Position numbers and translations under genes: made by a program
From: Candidatus Elusimicrobium euhamitermitis
GTDB taxonomy: Bacteria; Elusimicrobiota; Elusimicrobia; Elusimicrobiales; Elusimicrobiaceae
NCBI GenBank assembly: GCA_031254225.1
Contig: JAIRUU010000048.1
Coordinates: 1 to 29,554, forward strand
DNA: 29,554 nucleotides
Reading direction: 5' to 3'
In this document: positions 1 to 8,241 of the stretch, in pieces
How the letters are laid out: each line of letters starts with the position of its first letter
How positions within the stretch are numbered: the first letter of the stretch is position 1
The notes under the pieces: model-generated
What the model was told of the DNA's origin: nothing
The model's database searches: none
Seen by the model: only the letters and a program-made list of their open reading frames with translations

Positions 1-443
1 GGAATCAGCGCGGCTTCTTTTGCTTTTTGGTCCTGCATATATTTTTCAAAAGTTTTTTTGGCGGCGGCGTAATCCGCGGCCGCTTTAACATAATCCGGCG
101 ACGGCTGGGCGTTTACTCTGTTCTTCGCTATTTCGGCCTCATATTTTGAGCGCGTTATATTGTAATTTTGAAGAGCGAGCGTCATGTTCAGAATTTTAAG
201 CCGCGCGTCGGAGACCGTGGGGGAAAAGTGTTCGGGGTCCTGCATCATATCCGCATACATGTCGGCCAGTGTTTTTTGCGCGGCGTCAAAATTGTAGGCG
301 GACATATCCGTCCCGTAAGTTTCCAGCGGCGGCACGGCGACGGCAACCGCAGTCGTCGCGTCCCTCTGCGGCATATAGACGTTGCCTATGTAAACGCCGC
401 CCAGAAAAATTATTATTAAAAGTAATATCCTTATAAACCACAT
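1..443 (-). CDS. Membrane-anchored protein of unknown function, 3' end cut by the window edge
   Basis: The reading frame opens with ATG at 443 and stays open for about 147 codons to the left edge, so only the N-terminal part is visible. Residues 2-21 form one hydrophobic segment (MWFIRILLLIIIFLGG), which looks like an uncleaved signal anchor. It is followed by an Ala/Pro linker and a helical, charged region with many Lys, Ala and Glu residues (around 95-147) that may form a coiled coil. The gene starts 6 nt after the thiN stop codon, so it is the fourth gene of the minus-strand unit. I do not recognise the family. Plus-strand frames over this region are shadows. The frame is well supported; the function is unknown. 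Confidence 0.7.
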   Translation of the reverse strand, partial: MWFIRILLLIIIFLGGVYIGNVYMPQRDATTAVAVAVPPLETYGTDMSAYNFDAAQKTLADMYADMMQDPEHFSPTVSDARLKILNMTLALQNYNITRSKYEAEIAKNRVNAQPSPDYVKAAADYAAAKKTFEKYMQDQKAKEAALI

Positions 444-449
444 ACTATA

Positions 450-1067
450 TTATACCTCTATATAAACCAGCATTAACCCTTTTTTTATACGGACTTCAAA
501 ATTATTGTTTACCGCGCGGTTGCTTAACGTAAGCGTGTCCGCCGGCGTTAAATTTTTATTTTTAAGCGCGTATTCCAAACCCGACAGGCTTACGCCCGCG
601 CACGCGGCAAGCGGCAGCAGGCTCACGCGCGTTCCCGCGCGGCAGCTGAATTTTTTGGTTTTATTGATAGGATAAATTTCCCACGCGCGGCTTTTAAAAA
701 CAATGTCAAAATATGGCAGATATCTTGCCGTTGCCAGCAAATTGCTTAAAGTGAAATCCAGTCTGCCGCCCGCGGCGCAGACTATGACGGCTTTTTTTAT
801 ATCGGATTTTTTTACAAAGTCCAAAGCCTTTTCAAAGTCCGTATTATTCTGGTTTCTGATTTTGAGCCACGGTATTTTTTTAAATTTTGTGCGCGTTTTT
901 GCCGTCACGGAATCCATGTCGCCGATAACCGCGTCCGGCGTAACGCCGGCGGCGGCCGCAATGTTTGCGCCGCCGTCCGCGCAAAGCACAAAATTATTTT
1001 TAGCCTGAGCGCGCAAAAATTTTGCCGGTTCCGTTGAACCATTGCAGATTATTAACGCTTTTTCCAT
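450..1067 (-). CDS. thiN: Thiamine pyrophosphokinase
   Basis: Predicted cytoplasmic enzyme that transfers diphosphate from ATP to thiamine, giving thiamine diphosphate in one step (salvage route). The 205-residue length is normal for bacterial ThiN. Family motifs are visible in order: CADGGAN near residue 29, DAVIGDMDS near 45, NNTDFEKAL near 73 and GGRLDFTLSN near 100. The acidic residues of the second and third motifs bind Mg and ATP in this family. The C-terminal part matches the small beta-rich thiamine-binding domain (SLSGLEYAL). The start overlaps the upstream symporter gene by 16 nt and no strong Shine-Dalgarno sequence is seen, so translation is probably coupled. The pairing with a transporter suggests uptake and activation of external thiamine. 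Confidence 0.92.
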   Translation of the reverse strand: MEKALIICNGSTEPAKFLRAQAKNNFVLCADGGANIAAAAGVTPDAVIGDMDSVTAKTRTKFKKIPWLKIRNQNNTDFEKALDFVKKSDIKKAVIVCAAGGRLDFTLSNLLATARYLPYFDIVFKSRAWEIYPINKTKKFSCRAGTRVSLLPLAACAGVSLSGLEYALKNKNLTPADTLTLSNRAVNNNFEVRIKKGLMLVYIEV

Positions 1068-2449
1068 AAAGATACCGTTAAAATAATTATACTAGTTAAC
1101 AAACCTATATAAAACCCGTCAAGTTCAAAGTGGTACGCCGCGGTCGCGCTCCAGACCGTCATGGCAGCGGCGGAAGTTATGGCGGAAAATGTAAAAACGC
1201 CGTCTGAAATTCTGCCCGGCCGCACGTAGCCGTAAAGCAGCGGGATAAGCAGACAGGCGGACATGTAGGAGCCGAGAGTCAGCCATATGGTTTTAAAACT
1301 GCCGTTCATAAGCAAAGCCAAAACTATTGAAAGCGCGGCTACGCCGAACATCGCGAGCCTGTTTACGGTAACCACGTTTTTAAATTTGTGTCTTAAAAAA
1401 TCATAACTTACCGTGTTGGCGGCTATGAAAGTAAAAGAGTCCACCGTGGATAATATCAACGCCAAAATGCCTGCGGCAAAAAACCCTTTTAAGCCCGCGG
1501 GCAGCAGCTGCACCGAATATAAAAAGTAAGCGTGCGCGGGCACCGCGTTTGGCAGCAGCGCGCGCGCGTAGAGCGCGCCCGCCGTCGTGCAAATGTCAAA
1601 GCATATCCATACCAGCGTGCATATAAGCACGCCGTTGCGCGCCGTTTTTGTGCTGTCCGCCGCAAAAACGCGCTGGTAAAAACTTGGGTCAACCAAAGTT
1701 GCCAGCGCAATAAAACCCCAGATAATTGTATTTAAAAAAGTATTCCCGCCCGTCAGAGAAAAGTGTCCCGCCGGCAAATTTGCCCGCAAAAAATGATATC
1801 CGCCGAACGCGTGCAGAGAAAACAGCAGCACAATCAATACCGCCGCGCACATGGTTACAAACTGCACTATTTCGGAAAATACCACGGCGCGGAAACCGCC
1901 CCACGCGGAATACATGCACGTAAACAGCCCGCCCAACATCATGCCTTTCAAAACGCTCATGCCGAAAAGCAGATTTAAAAAAATGCCTACGCTTAAGACG
2001 TAAGCGACCGGCAGTATGTAGAAAAATGTAAAGAACGCGGCCGTCTTTGCGGAGCGCGGGCCGAACATAGTTCCCGCCAGTTCAGGCAGCGTGACGGAAT
2101 TATGTTTTGATATTTTTTTTACGATAAACAGCGCGAAAATTATATAAGCCGCGTACCAGAAAACGCCCTGCGTTATAAAATTATAAATGCCGTAATTATG
2201 CGTAATTTCATTAACGCCGAAAATGCCGCCGTACCACGTGGCGGACAGCGTGGCCACGAACATAGGCAGCGTCAGCTTGCGGCCCATCAGCATATATTCC
2301 AAAACGCCGCCGGAGGACTGCCCGCCGGCGGTTCTGGTTTTAAGCCAATGCCCGTAAAACGCCGCGCCGAAAGTCAGCGCGAGAATAACAAAAAAAACCA
2401 CCCAGTCCGCCGCGCCGAGGTAATTGTATACGATAAGACTTTCTTTCAT
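1052..2449 (-). CDS. Sodium:solute symporter family protein (candidate thiamine transporter)
   Basis: Integral inner-membrane protein of 465 residues with about 13 hydrophobic segments, the usual size for the SSS (SLC5/PutP-like) family. Family-like sequences are visible: GGFRAVVFSEIVQF around residue 185, matching the conserved segment near TM5-6, and FYQRVFAA around 260, matching the QR signature. A GGGG-type ribosome binding site lies just upstream of ATG 2449. The substrate cannot be read from the sequence. The 16-nt overlap with thiN suggests thiamine or a precursor. SSS-family ThiV proteins have been proposed as thiamine/HMP transporters from genome context, which agrees but does not prove it. 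No thiamine-riboswitch-like element is visible in the 27-nt gap upstream. Confidence 0.85.
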   Translation of the reverse strand: MKESLIVYNYLGAADWVVFFVILALTFGAAFYGHWLKTRTAGGQSSGGVLEYMLMGRKLTLPMFVATLSATWYGGIFGVNEITHNYGIYNFITQGVFWYAAYIIFALFIVKKISKHNSVTLPELAGTMFGPRSAKTAAFFTFFYILPVAYVLSVGIFLNLLFGMSVLKGMMLGGLFTCMYSAWGGFRAVVFSEIVQFVTMCAAVLIVLLFSLHAFGGYHFLRANLPAGHFSLTGGNTFLNTIIWGFIALATLVDPSFYQRVFAADSTKTARNGVLICTLVWICFDICTTAGALYARALLPNAVPAHAYFLYSVQLLPAGLKGFFAAGILALILSTVDSFTFIAANTVSYDFLRHKFKNVVTVNRLAMFGVAALSIVLALLMNGSFKTIWLTLGSYMSACLLIPLLYGYVRPGRISDGVFTFSAITSAAAMTVWSATAAYHFELDGFYIGLLTSIIILTVSLWKKR

Positions 2450-2476
2450 TCTGCCCCGATTTTAAAAAAATTAATT

Positions 2477-3835
2477 TTACTGATTGTCAAACTTTTCCCA
2501 TATATTTATGAGATTCTGCTTATTTGTCCAGCCGCGAGTTGATCCCTGGATTACTTCAACCCAATCGCCTATTTCAGCCGTTACCCACGCGTAGGTCCCG
2601 TTTTCCCAGGAAGCTATTTTCTTCCCGTTGGGAACAACTCTTATGTTTGCGGGACCGTCAATTTTATATAACTGCGGCGGGAGATTTTGAAAATCCCTGC
2701 ATAAAGGCAGGTTTCGTTCGTTTTTTGTACTTTTTGCAAATGCAAACTCATGGTGGGAATCAGAATGTTCTGTTGGTAATTCCTTTTCTATTTTTAAATA
2801 TCCTCCCAGCATTTTATATCCGGTAAGCATCCATTCAGATATCTTCTTATCCCAATCCGGCTTAGCGTAAATTCCGGTGTCTTCCAGCGTATCAACTTCA
2901 GGCAGGGAGTTATCATCTTCAAAAATCAGACAAAGCGGATATTCCTTTTCTCTATACAAAGTACAGCCTTCTTTGTATGTGCAAAAGCCTTTAGACACAT
3001 AGGCATTGAGGTCGCCCTCGGTTATGCTTAAATCTTCTTTGGGAGTAAAATTTTTAATATCCTCAACTATGAAATCATTATATTCCGGCGGATATTCTTT
3101 GCCATTAACGGCTACGCCATAGTTTATCAATGAATTAAATTGTTTTATAGGGCCTTGCCAATTAGCTCCCGTTTTTAGAATATATTTATAAGCATAATTG
3201 AATGGCCAGCCCTCAATACCAGGCTCATAAGTATGCTTTATGTGTACAACTTCATTCGCTGGGAAAGTTTGCTCCCAATATAAATATGCTTTTACAATAC
3301 ATTTAAGTGCGCAAAACTCATTATAGTCTGTATTATCTGACTCACAATTTTCTTTTTGTTCTGCCGGTAAAATTTTGCTTCTGATATTTTCAGGCCAAGT
3401 ATTTATTCTGCCAATAAATTTCTTGAGAAGCGGAGGAGTATAATAATTGGGGAACAAGTCAGAAACTTTGTTGGTTATGTCCGTATCTTGCGTAAATATA
3501 TTAAAGTGTTCCTTAACTGCGATTTCTTCTCCGTTTGCCCATGTTGTGAATTTAAAGTTATGAAGACCCCTGGGGCCCATATATGTGCCCAGGCACGCCA
3601 TATCGGGCATAGGGAAAAATACTTTGGCCGTTATATCTTTATCTGTTGTATTTCTGAAAAGATAGTTTACTTCTATTTTTCCTGAACTAAGAAAAAGCGC
3701 TTCTTGCAGCATTTCAACATTTTCTTGTTTTTTGAAGTTTATTCCGCCTGTGGGCAGAATTTCGCCGAAAGAATCATTTGCAGTAATCTGACCGGATAAA
3801 AATAATGCAAACAATAATATAATTAATCTTTTCAT
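2477..3835 (-). CDS. Secreted DUF4424 domain protein with C-terminal bacterial SH3 domain
   Basis: Predicted exported protein of 452 residues. A signal peptide (MKRLIILLFALFLSG, cleavage probably near ITA-ND at residue 20) is followed by a DUF4424-type domain. Typical sequences are LPTGGINFKKQENVEM and YLFRNTTDKDITAKVFFPMP, then YKYILKTGANWQGPI around 220. The last 55 residues look like an SH3b domain (ANIRVVPNGKK...GDWVEVIQG...GWTNKQNL), which in other proteins often binds the cell wall. Start choice: an in-frame ATG lies at 3850, but AGGAG sits 6 nt upstream of ATG 3835, so 3835 is preferred. The gene is visibly more AT-rich than its neighbours and lacks their GCG/CGC-rich codon habit, which may mean recent transfer. 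The function of DUF4424 is not established. Confidence 0.8.
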   Translation of the reverse strand: MKRLIILLFALFLSGQITANDSFGEILPTGGINFKKQENVEMLQEALFLSSGKIEVNYLFRNTTDKDITAKVFFPMPDMACLGTYMGPRGLHNFKFTTWANGEEIAVKEHFNIFTQDTDITNKVSDLFPNYYTPPLLKKFIGRINTWPENIRSKILPAEQKENCESDNTDYNEFCALKCIVKAYLYWEQTFPANEVVHIKHTYEPGIEGWPFNYAYKYILKTGANWQGPIKQFNSLINYGVAVNGKEYPPEYNDFIVEDIKNFTPKEDLSITEGDLNAYVSKGFCTYKEGCTLYREKEYPLCLIFEDDNSLPEVDTLEDTGIYAKPDWDKKISEWMLTGYKMLGGYLKIEKELPTEHSDSHHEFAFAKSTKNERNLPLCRDFQNLPPQLYKIDGPANIRVVPNGKKIASWENGTYAWVTAEIGDWVEVIQGSTRGWTNKQNLINIWEKFDNQ

Positions 3836-3876
3836 AATCGCTCCTTTCATTCAATAGATACATTTTAGCAATTTAG

Positions 3877-3882
3877 TATAAT
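3877..3882 (+). promoter_or_regulatory. Possible -10 box for the ileS operon
   Basis: A perfect TATAAT lies 28 nt before the ileS start codon, in the 75-nt region between two divergent genes. No good TTGACA-like -35 box is found at 16-18 nt spacing, so this is only a candidate. No T-box leader, which often controls aminoacyl-tRNA synthetase genes in Firmicutes, could fit here. Confidence 0.4.
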
Positions 3883-3910
3883 GAATATATATCTCTGACG
3901 GAGTATTAAA

Positions 3911-6706
3911 ATGGCGGACAATAATAAAAATAAATATTCAAACACCGTTCTGCTTCCTAAGACGGATTTTCCCATGAGGGCCGGTTTGGCGCAGAAAGAG
4001 CCCAAACTTGTTGAGTTCTGGCAATCAATTAACCTCTATAAAAAAATGCTTGAGGCGCGCAAAAACGCGCCGGTTTTTATTTTGCACGACGGGCCGCCTT
4101 ACGCCAATGGGCATATCCACATAGGCCACGCGCTGGACAAAACGGTTAAAGATATGATTGTCAAAAACCGCACTATGGCCGGTTTCCGGTCCCCTTACGT
4201 GCCAGGCTGGGACTGCCACGGTTTGCCCATTGAAACCGCGCTGATGAAAGAATTAAAAATTGAGAAGAAAAACATAAAAGAGGAAGACGTTCCCGCCTTC
4301 AGAAAAAAAACGCGGGAGTTTGCCGGCAAATTTATCGGCATACAGCGCGACGGTTTTATACGCTTGGGCGTACAGGGCGACTGGGAAAATTATTACAGCA
4401 CCATGACCCCGCGCTATGAAGGCACCGTCATAGCGACGTTTTTAGATTTCATTGAGCGCGGCCTTGCTTACCGCGGCAAAAAAACAATTTACTGGTGCCC
4501 CAAATGCGAAACCGCGCTTGCGGACGCGGAGACGGAATATAAAGATAAAACTTCCGTTTCAATTTATCTGCGCTTTAATCTGGCAGAAAAATTTAAAGGC
4601 AAAGAACGCACGTCCCTCGTAGTATGGACGACCACGCCGTGGACTATTCCCGCCAACCGCGCCGCCGCCGTAAATAAAGACGAAACTTATGTTTTGTTGC
4701 GCGATAAAAAGACTGACGAACATTATATAGTCGCCCAAAAGCTGGCGGAAACTTTTGCGAAAACCTGCGGGCTTGACGTAAGCAAAGAAGTTTCTTTTCT
4801 GGGCGAAGAAATTGTGGGTTTAAAATATAAGCACCCGTTTACCGGCGTTTTAAACCCCGTTATATGGACTGATTTTGTGGCTATGGACACTGGCGTGGGC
4901 ATAGTGCACATAGCGCCAGGCCACGGCGAGGATGATTTCCACGCGGGACAAAAATGGGGCCTTGATATCTTTTGCCCGGTGGACGAAAAAGGCGTTTTTA
5001 CCGCAGATGCCGGCGTGTGCGTCGGCCGCAATATTTTTGAAGCAAATTCAGAAATCGTAAAATTGCTTAAAGAGCAGGGCAATTTAATTAAACAGGAAAA
5101 TATTACGCACAGCTACCCGCACTGCTGGCGGTGCAAAGAGCCCGTGATTTTCAGGGCGACCGAGCAGTGGTTTTTGTCCATTGACGACAATAATCTGCGC
5201 AAAAAACTTTCCGACGCGGTGGACGGCGTTAAATTTTTCCCGCCAGCCGGCAAAGAGCGCATAGGCAGCATGGTGCGCGGCCGGCCGGACTGGTGTCTGA
5301 CGCGCCAGCGTTTCTGGGGCACGCCCGCGACGGTGTTTTACTGCGAGTCCTGCGGCAAAGAACAGGTTGACAAAAAACTTTTTGACCGCGTAAAAGAACT
5401 GGGCATGAAACACGGCGGGGATTTTTGGTTTAATTTCCCGAATGAAGATATTCTGCCCGCGGGTTACGCGTGCAAATGCGGCGGCAAAAAATTCAGGAAA
5501 GAAAAAGATATTTTGGACGTGTGGCTGGACTCGGGTTGTTCATGGCGCGCCGTTCTGCAGGACAGAGGTTTGAAATATCCGGCCGACCTTTATTCCGAAG
5601 GTTCCGACCAGCACAGGGGCTGGTTTCAGAGTTCGTTAATCCCGTCTGTGGCGTTAGAAGGCAAGGCGCCGTTTGAGCAAATTTTGACGCACGGTTTTGT
5701 GCTGGACCAGCAGGGCAGGGCCATGCACAAATCTCTGGGCAATTCCGTGGAGCCGCATGAAGTTTTTAATAAATACGGCGCGGATATTCTGCGCCTGTGG
5801 GTCAGTTTGTCCGACTATCAGGACGACGTCAGAATTTCGGATGAAATTCTGCAGGGCCCCGTTGACAGCTACCGCAAACTCCGCAATACTTTGCGTTACG
5901 CGCTGGGCAGCATGTTTGATTTTGACGTTAAGAAACATAAACTGCCGCCTGAGAAACTGGCCGAGATGGACCGCTATATGTTAAGCCGCCTTGACGGGCT
6001 TATTAAAGAAGTAAACGCGGCTTATGAAAAATACGAGTTTCGCGCCGTAGTGCGCGCGCTGTTGGATTACTGTATTTTGGATTTGTCTTCTTTTATGCTG
6101 GACGCTTCCAAAGACCGTTTGTATACGACGGGCACTGACGCGCCCGCGCGCCGCAGCGCGCAGAACGCGCTTTATGAAATTATGCTTACTCTGCTAAAAT
6201 TTCTTGCGCCGGTGCTTTCTTTTACTACGGAGGAAGCGTGGCAGGAACTTAAAAAACTGCCTTGCGGGGCGGATTTGGAGGAAAGCGTTTTTCTGTCGTT
6301 GTTCCCCAAAAACGCAAGCGTCAGAAGCGACGCCGCGCTTGAAGATAAGTGGAATAAAATAAGAAAAACGCGCGAGATTGTTTTGAAAGCCCTTGAGGAT
6401 GCGCGGACGGCGAATTTAATAGGCTCTTCGCTGGAAGCTAAAATTATTTTTAAAACTTCTTCCGCGCGGGAACTTAAATTTTTGGAAGAGAATAAAGCGT
6501 TGTGGGCGGAAATAGCCATAGTGTCCGCAGTTGAAATTGTTAACGCGGGCGGGGACGAGCTGGTTGTGGTCGTGGAACACGCTCACGGAGCAAAGTGCCC
6601 GCGGTGCTGGCAGTGGAAAGAAGATATAGGCTCTAATGCGAAACACGCGGACATTTGCGCCAGGTGCGCGGGTGTGCTAGAGACCGAGGGAATAAAAATA
6701 GATTGA
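3911..6706 (+). CDS. ileS: Isoleucyl-tRNA synthetase
   Basis: Cytoplasmic class I enzyme that charges tRNA-Ile with isoleucine. The 931-residue length is standard for bacterial IleRS. The HIGH motif is at residues 70-73 (PPYANGHIHIGHA). The second ATP-binding signature appears as MHKSLGN at 605-611 in place of KMSKS. The editing (CP1) domain is present, with WTTTPWTIPANRAA around 239-252 and GIVHIAPGHGEDD around 330. A tryptophan-containing tRNA-synthetase motif (DVWLDSG) lies near 537. A C-terminal zinc site is intact: C896, C899, C916, C919. GGAG lies 7 nt before the ATG. It is first in a plus-strand operon followed by lspA; ileS-lspA adjacency is common in bacteria. Nothing suggests truncation. 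Confidence 0.97.
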   Translation: MADNNKNKYSNTVLLPKTDFPMRAGLAQKEPKLVEFWQSINLYKKMLEARKNAPVFILHDGPPYANGHIHIGHALDKTVKDMIVKNRTMAGFRSPYVPGWDCHGLPIETALMKELKIEKKNIKEEDVPAFRKKTREFAGKFIGIQRDGFIRLGVQGDWENYYSTMTPRYEGTVIATFLDFIERGLAYRGKKTIYWCPKCETALADAETEYKDKTSVSIYLRFNLAEKFKGKERTSLVVWTTTPWTIPANRAAAVNKDETYVLLRDKKTDEHYIVAQKLAETFAKTCGLDVSKEVSFLGEEIVGLKYKHPFTGVLNPVIWTDFVAMDTGVGIVHIAPGHGEDDFHAGQKWGLDIFCPVDEKGVFTADAGVCVGRNIFEANSEIVKLLKEQGNLIKQENITHSYPHCWRCKEPVIFRATEQWFLSIDDNNLRKKLSDAVDGVKFFPPAGKERIGSMVRGRPDWCLTRQRFWGTPATVFYCESCGKEQVDKKLFDRVKELGMKHGGDFWFNFPNEDILPAGYACKCGGKKFRKEKDILDVWLDSGCSWRAVLQDRGLKYPADLYSEGSDQHRGWFQSSLIPSVALEGKAPFEQILTHGFVLDQQGRAMHKSLGNSVEPHEVFNKYGADILRLWVSLSDYQDDVRISDEILQGPVDSYRKLRNTLRYALGSMFDFDVKKHKLPPEKLAEMDRYMLSRLDGLIKEVNAAYEKYEFRAVVRALLDYCILDLSSFMLDASKDRLYTTGTDAPARRSAQNALYEIMLTLLKFLAPVLSFTTEEAWQELKKLPCGADLEESVFLSLFPKNASVRSDAALEDKWNKIRKTREIVLKALEDARTANLIGSSLEAKIIFKTSSARELKFLEENKALWAEIAIVSAVEIVNAGGDELVVVVEHAHGAKCPRCWQWKEDIGSNAKHADICARCAGVLETEGIKID

Positions 6707-6709
6707 ATA

Positions 6710-6734
6710 TTCCTCTCCCTCACAGGGAGAGGAA
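6710..6734 (+). repeat. Perfect 11-bp hairpin between ileS and lspA
   Basis: Arms 6710-6720 and 6724-6734 are perfect reverse complements with a 3-nt loop (CAC). The right arm contains AGGGAGAGG, which is the only good ribosome binding site for lspA, so the folded RNA would hide it. The hairpin begins 4 nt after the ileS stop codon, so a ribosome finishing ileS would be expected to open it. It is not followed by a T run on the plus strand, so it is not a normal intrinsic terminator. The ends resemble the palindrome at 29146-29209. Confidence 0.75.
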
Positions 6735-6739
6735 AAAAA

Positions 6740-7255
6740 TTGGAAGATACGACGCTTTTTATGAAAAATATTTTTATCAGACTCAAACAATTTTTGATTA
6801 CCAACAAAACGGCCGTTATTATTGTTTTGATTATCATGGCCGTTGACAGAATTACAAAGGTGCTTACGCTGGAACTTCTGGCCCCGCGCGGCGGCGTGGC
6901 GATTTTTAAATATTTTCATCTGACGTACGTTGAAAACACCGGCATGGCTTTCGGCCTGTTCCAGAACGCCAATATTTTTTTGCTGATTGTTATGTTAATA
7001 GTCATAATATTTATAGTAAAATCTTGGAAAGAACTATCCGCGCTGCGCCCGCCGCTGGGGCTCTTGGGAGTAAGTTTTATTTTGGGCGGCGCCGCCGGCA
7101 ATGTTTATGATAGAATAGTTTTAGGTTTTGTAGTGGACATGATAGATTTCAGGGTATGGCCGGTTTTTAACGCGGCTGATTCTTTTATCTGCATAGGCGC
7201 CGCGCTGCTGGCTTTTGCAATGATTTTTGAAAAAAAAGTTTCGGAGGGAAAATGA
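6740..7255 (+). CDS. lspA: Lipoprotein signal peptidase (signal peptidase II)
   Basis: Inner-membrane aspartic protease that cleaves prolipoprotein signal peptides before the lipid-modified cysteine. Four hydrophobic segments and all family motifs are visible: VDRITK near residues 35-40, VENTGMAFGLF near 68, GNVYDRI followed by GFVVDMIDF near 115-130, and FNAADS near 138. The two catalytic aspartates of the family are those in NVYDR and NAADS. The TTG at 6740 is chosen because AGGGAGAGG lies 7-8 nt upstream; an ATG at 6761 would give a 164-residue protein without a well-spaced ribosome binding site. The gene ends with a 4-nt overlap with a lipoprotein gene, a likely substrate. Confidence 0.95.
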   Translation: MEDTTLFMKNIFIRLKQFLITNKTAVIIVLIIMAVDRITKVLTLELLAPRGGVAIFKYFHLTYVENTGMAFGLFQNANIFLLIVMLIVIIFIVKSWKELSALRPPLGLLGVSFILGGAAGNVYDRIVLGFVVDMIDFRVWPVFNAADSFICIGAALLAFAMIFEKKVSEGK

Positions 7256-8235
7256 AAAAGTTAATAGCGTTCTCTTTTATTATTTCAGGCCTGCTGCTCG
7301 GCTGCGGCGGGGATGATAACGCCAAATTTAAACAAGCCCTTTATTACACCGAAAAGGGCGCTTATAACGAAGCTCTTAAACTTTATAGTTCAATAATAAA
7401 AGACTCGCCCAAAAACTTCGGCGCTTACACAAACCGCGGCATGGTGTATGAAACCATAGCCGCAAAAGACATAAAAAATAGAAAGCGCGCTCTTGCAAAC
7501 GCGGAAAAGGATTATGTTAAGGCGGTGGAAATAAATTCTTCCAACCCGCAGGCTTTAAACAACCTCGGCGCTTTTTATCTTGACCAGGGCCGCTATTATA
7601 ACGCCATAATTTTTTTAAATGAAGCTATTAAGCTTAACCCGCAGTATTATACCGCTATAGTCAACCGCGGCATAGCTTATTACAACGTGGGGGAAGGCAT
7701 AAAGGCGTATAATGATTTTTACCGCGCTATCAAGATTAACGACACAAACTGGGCCGCTTTTTTTAACCGCGGTTTATATTTTTACGACACGGGCGATTAC
7801 CTTAACGCCGCGCTTGATTTTACAAAAACCATACAGCTGCGCCCCAACTACGCGCGCGCCTTTCTTGAACGCGGCCGCGCGCTTAAGATGAACCAGATGT
7901 ACGCCGACGCGTTTAATGATTTTTCCACCGCCGTCCAGATGGACCCCAACAACGCGCTTGCCCACTATTATATGGGCGAAATGTATTTTAAACGCGGGGA
8001 TTACGAAGACTCTCTGTCCGAGCTTTTAAAATCCAAAGAATTAGACCAGTCTTTTGTGCCGGTCTATGAGCTTATGGGCGACATTTTTGCGGCGAGCGAC
8101 ACTGTGGCCGCGGCCGCCAACTACGTTATCGCCCGCACGATAGACCCCGCAAACGCGGACAGGTATAACGCAAAAATACAAATGCTTAAAACCGAGGCGG
8201 GCCAGAAAGCGCTCGCCGGCAGCAGGTTTTTCTGA
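7252..8235 (+). CDS. TPR-repeat lipoprotein
   Basis: Predicted lipoprotein of 327 residues. The signal peptide ends in a lipobox (LLGC) with the modified cysteine at residue 18, followed by Gly-Gly-Asp-Asp. There is no Asp at +2, so by the proteobacterial rule it would go to the outer membrane. The rest consists of about seven or eight tetratricopeptide repeats of 34 residues, recognisable by repeated A-x-x-N-R-G and A-x-x-D-x-x-x-A-I-x-L/I-x-P/N patterns (for example NPQALNNLGAFYLDQGRYYN and ALAHYYMGEMYFKRGDYEDS). Such proteins usually act as scaffolds in envelope complexes; the partner is unknown. It overlaps lspA by 4 nt (ATGA), which suggests coupled translation. Confidence 0.9.
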   Translation: MKKLIAFSFIISGLLLGCGGDDNAKFKQALYYTEKGAYNEALKLYSSIIKDSPKNFGAYTNRGMVYETIAAKDIKNRKRALANAEKDYVKAVEINSSNPQALNNLGAFYLDQGRYYNAIIFLNEAIKLNPQYYTAIVNRGIAYYNVGEGIKAYNDFYRAIKINDTNWAAFFNRGLYFYDTGDYLNAALDFTKTIQLRPNYARAFLERGRALKMNQMYADAFNDFSTAVQMDPNNALAHYYMGEMYFKRGDYEDSLSELLKSKELDQSFVPVYELMGDIFAASDTVAAAANYVIARTIDPANADRYNAKIQMLKTEAGQKALAGSRFF

Positions 8236-8241
8236 TTCACA

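Noticed and set aside
168..419. 83-codon plus-strand frame at the left edge.
   Set aside because: It is antisense to the membrane-anchored gene at 1-443, which has a plausible anchor, start and operon spacing.
2450..2476. Thiamine riboswitch upstream of the symporter gene.
   Set aside because: The gap is only 27 nt and too short for a THI element; nothing similar was recognised in the 75-nt leader region near 3836-3910.
3836..3850. Upstream ATG at 3850 for the DUF4424 gene.
   Set aside because: The AGGAG ribosome binding site lies between the two ATG codons and is well spaced for ATG 3835 only.
5723..5743. MHKSLGN instead of KMSKS in IleRS as a possible drug-resistance or inactive variant.
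   Set aside because: The second lysine and the SLGN tail are kept, I recall similar variants in other bacterial IleRS proteins, and all other motifs are intact.
6710..6734. The ileS-lspA hairpin as an intrinsic terminator.
   Set aside because: On the plus strand it is followed by an A run, not a T run, and the next gene starts 6 nt later.
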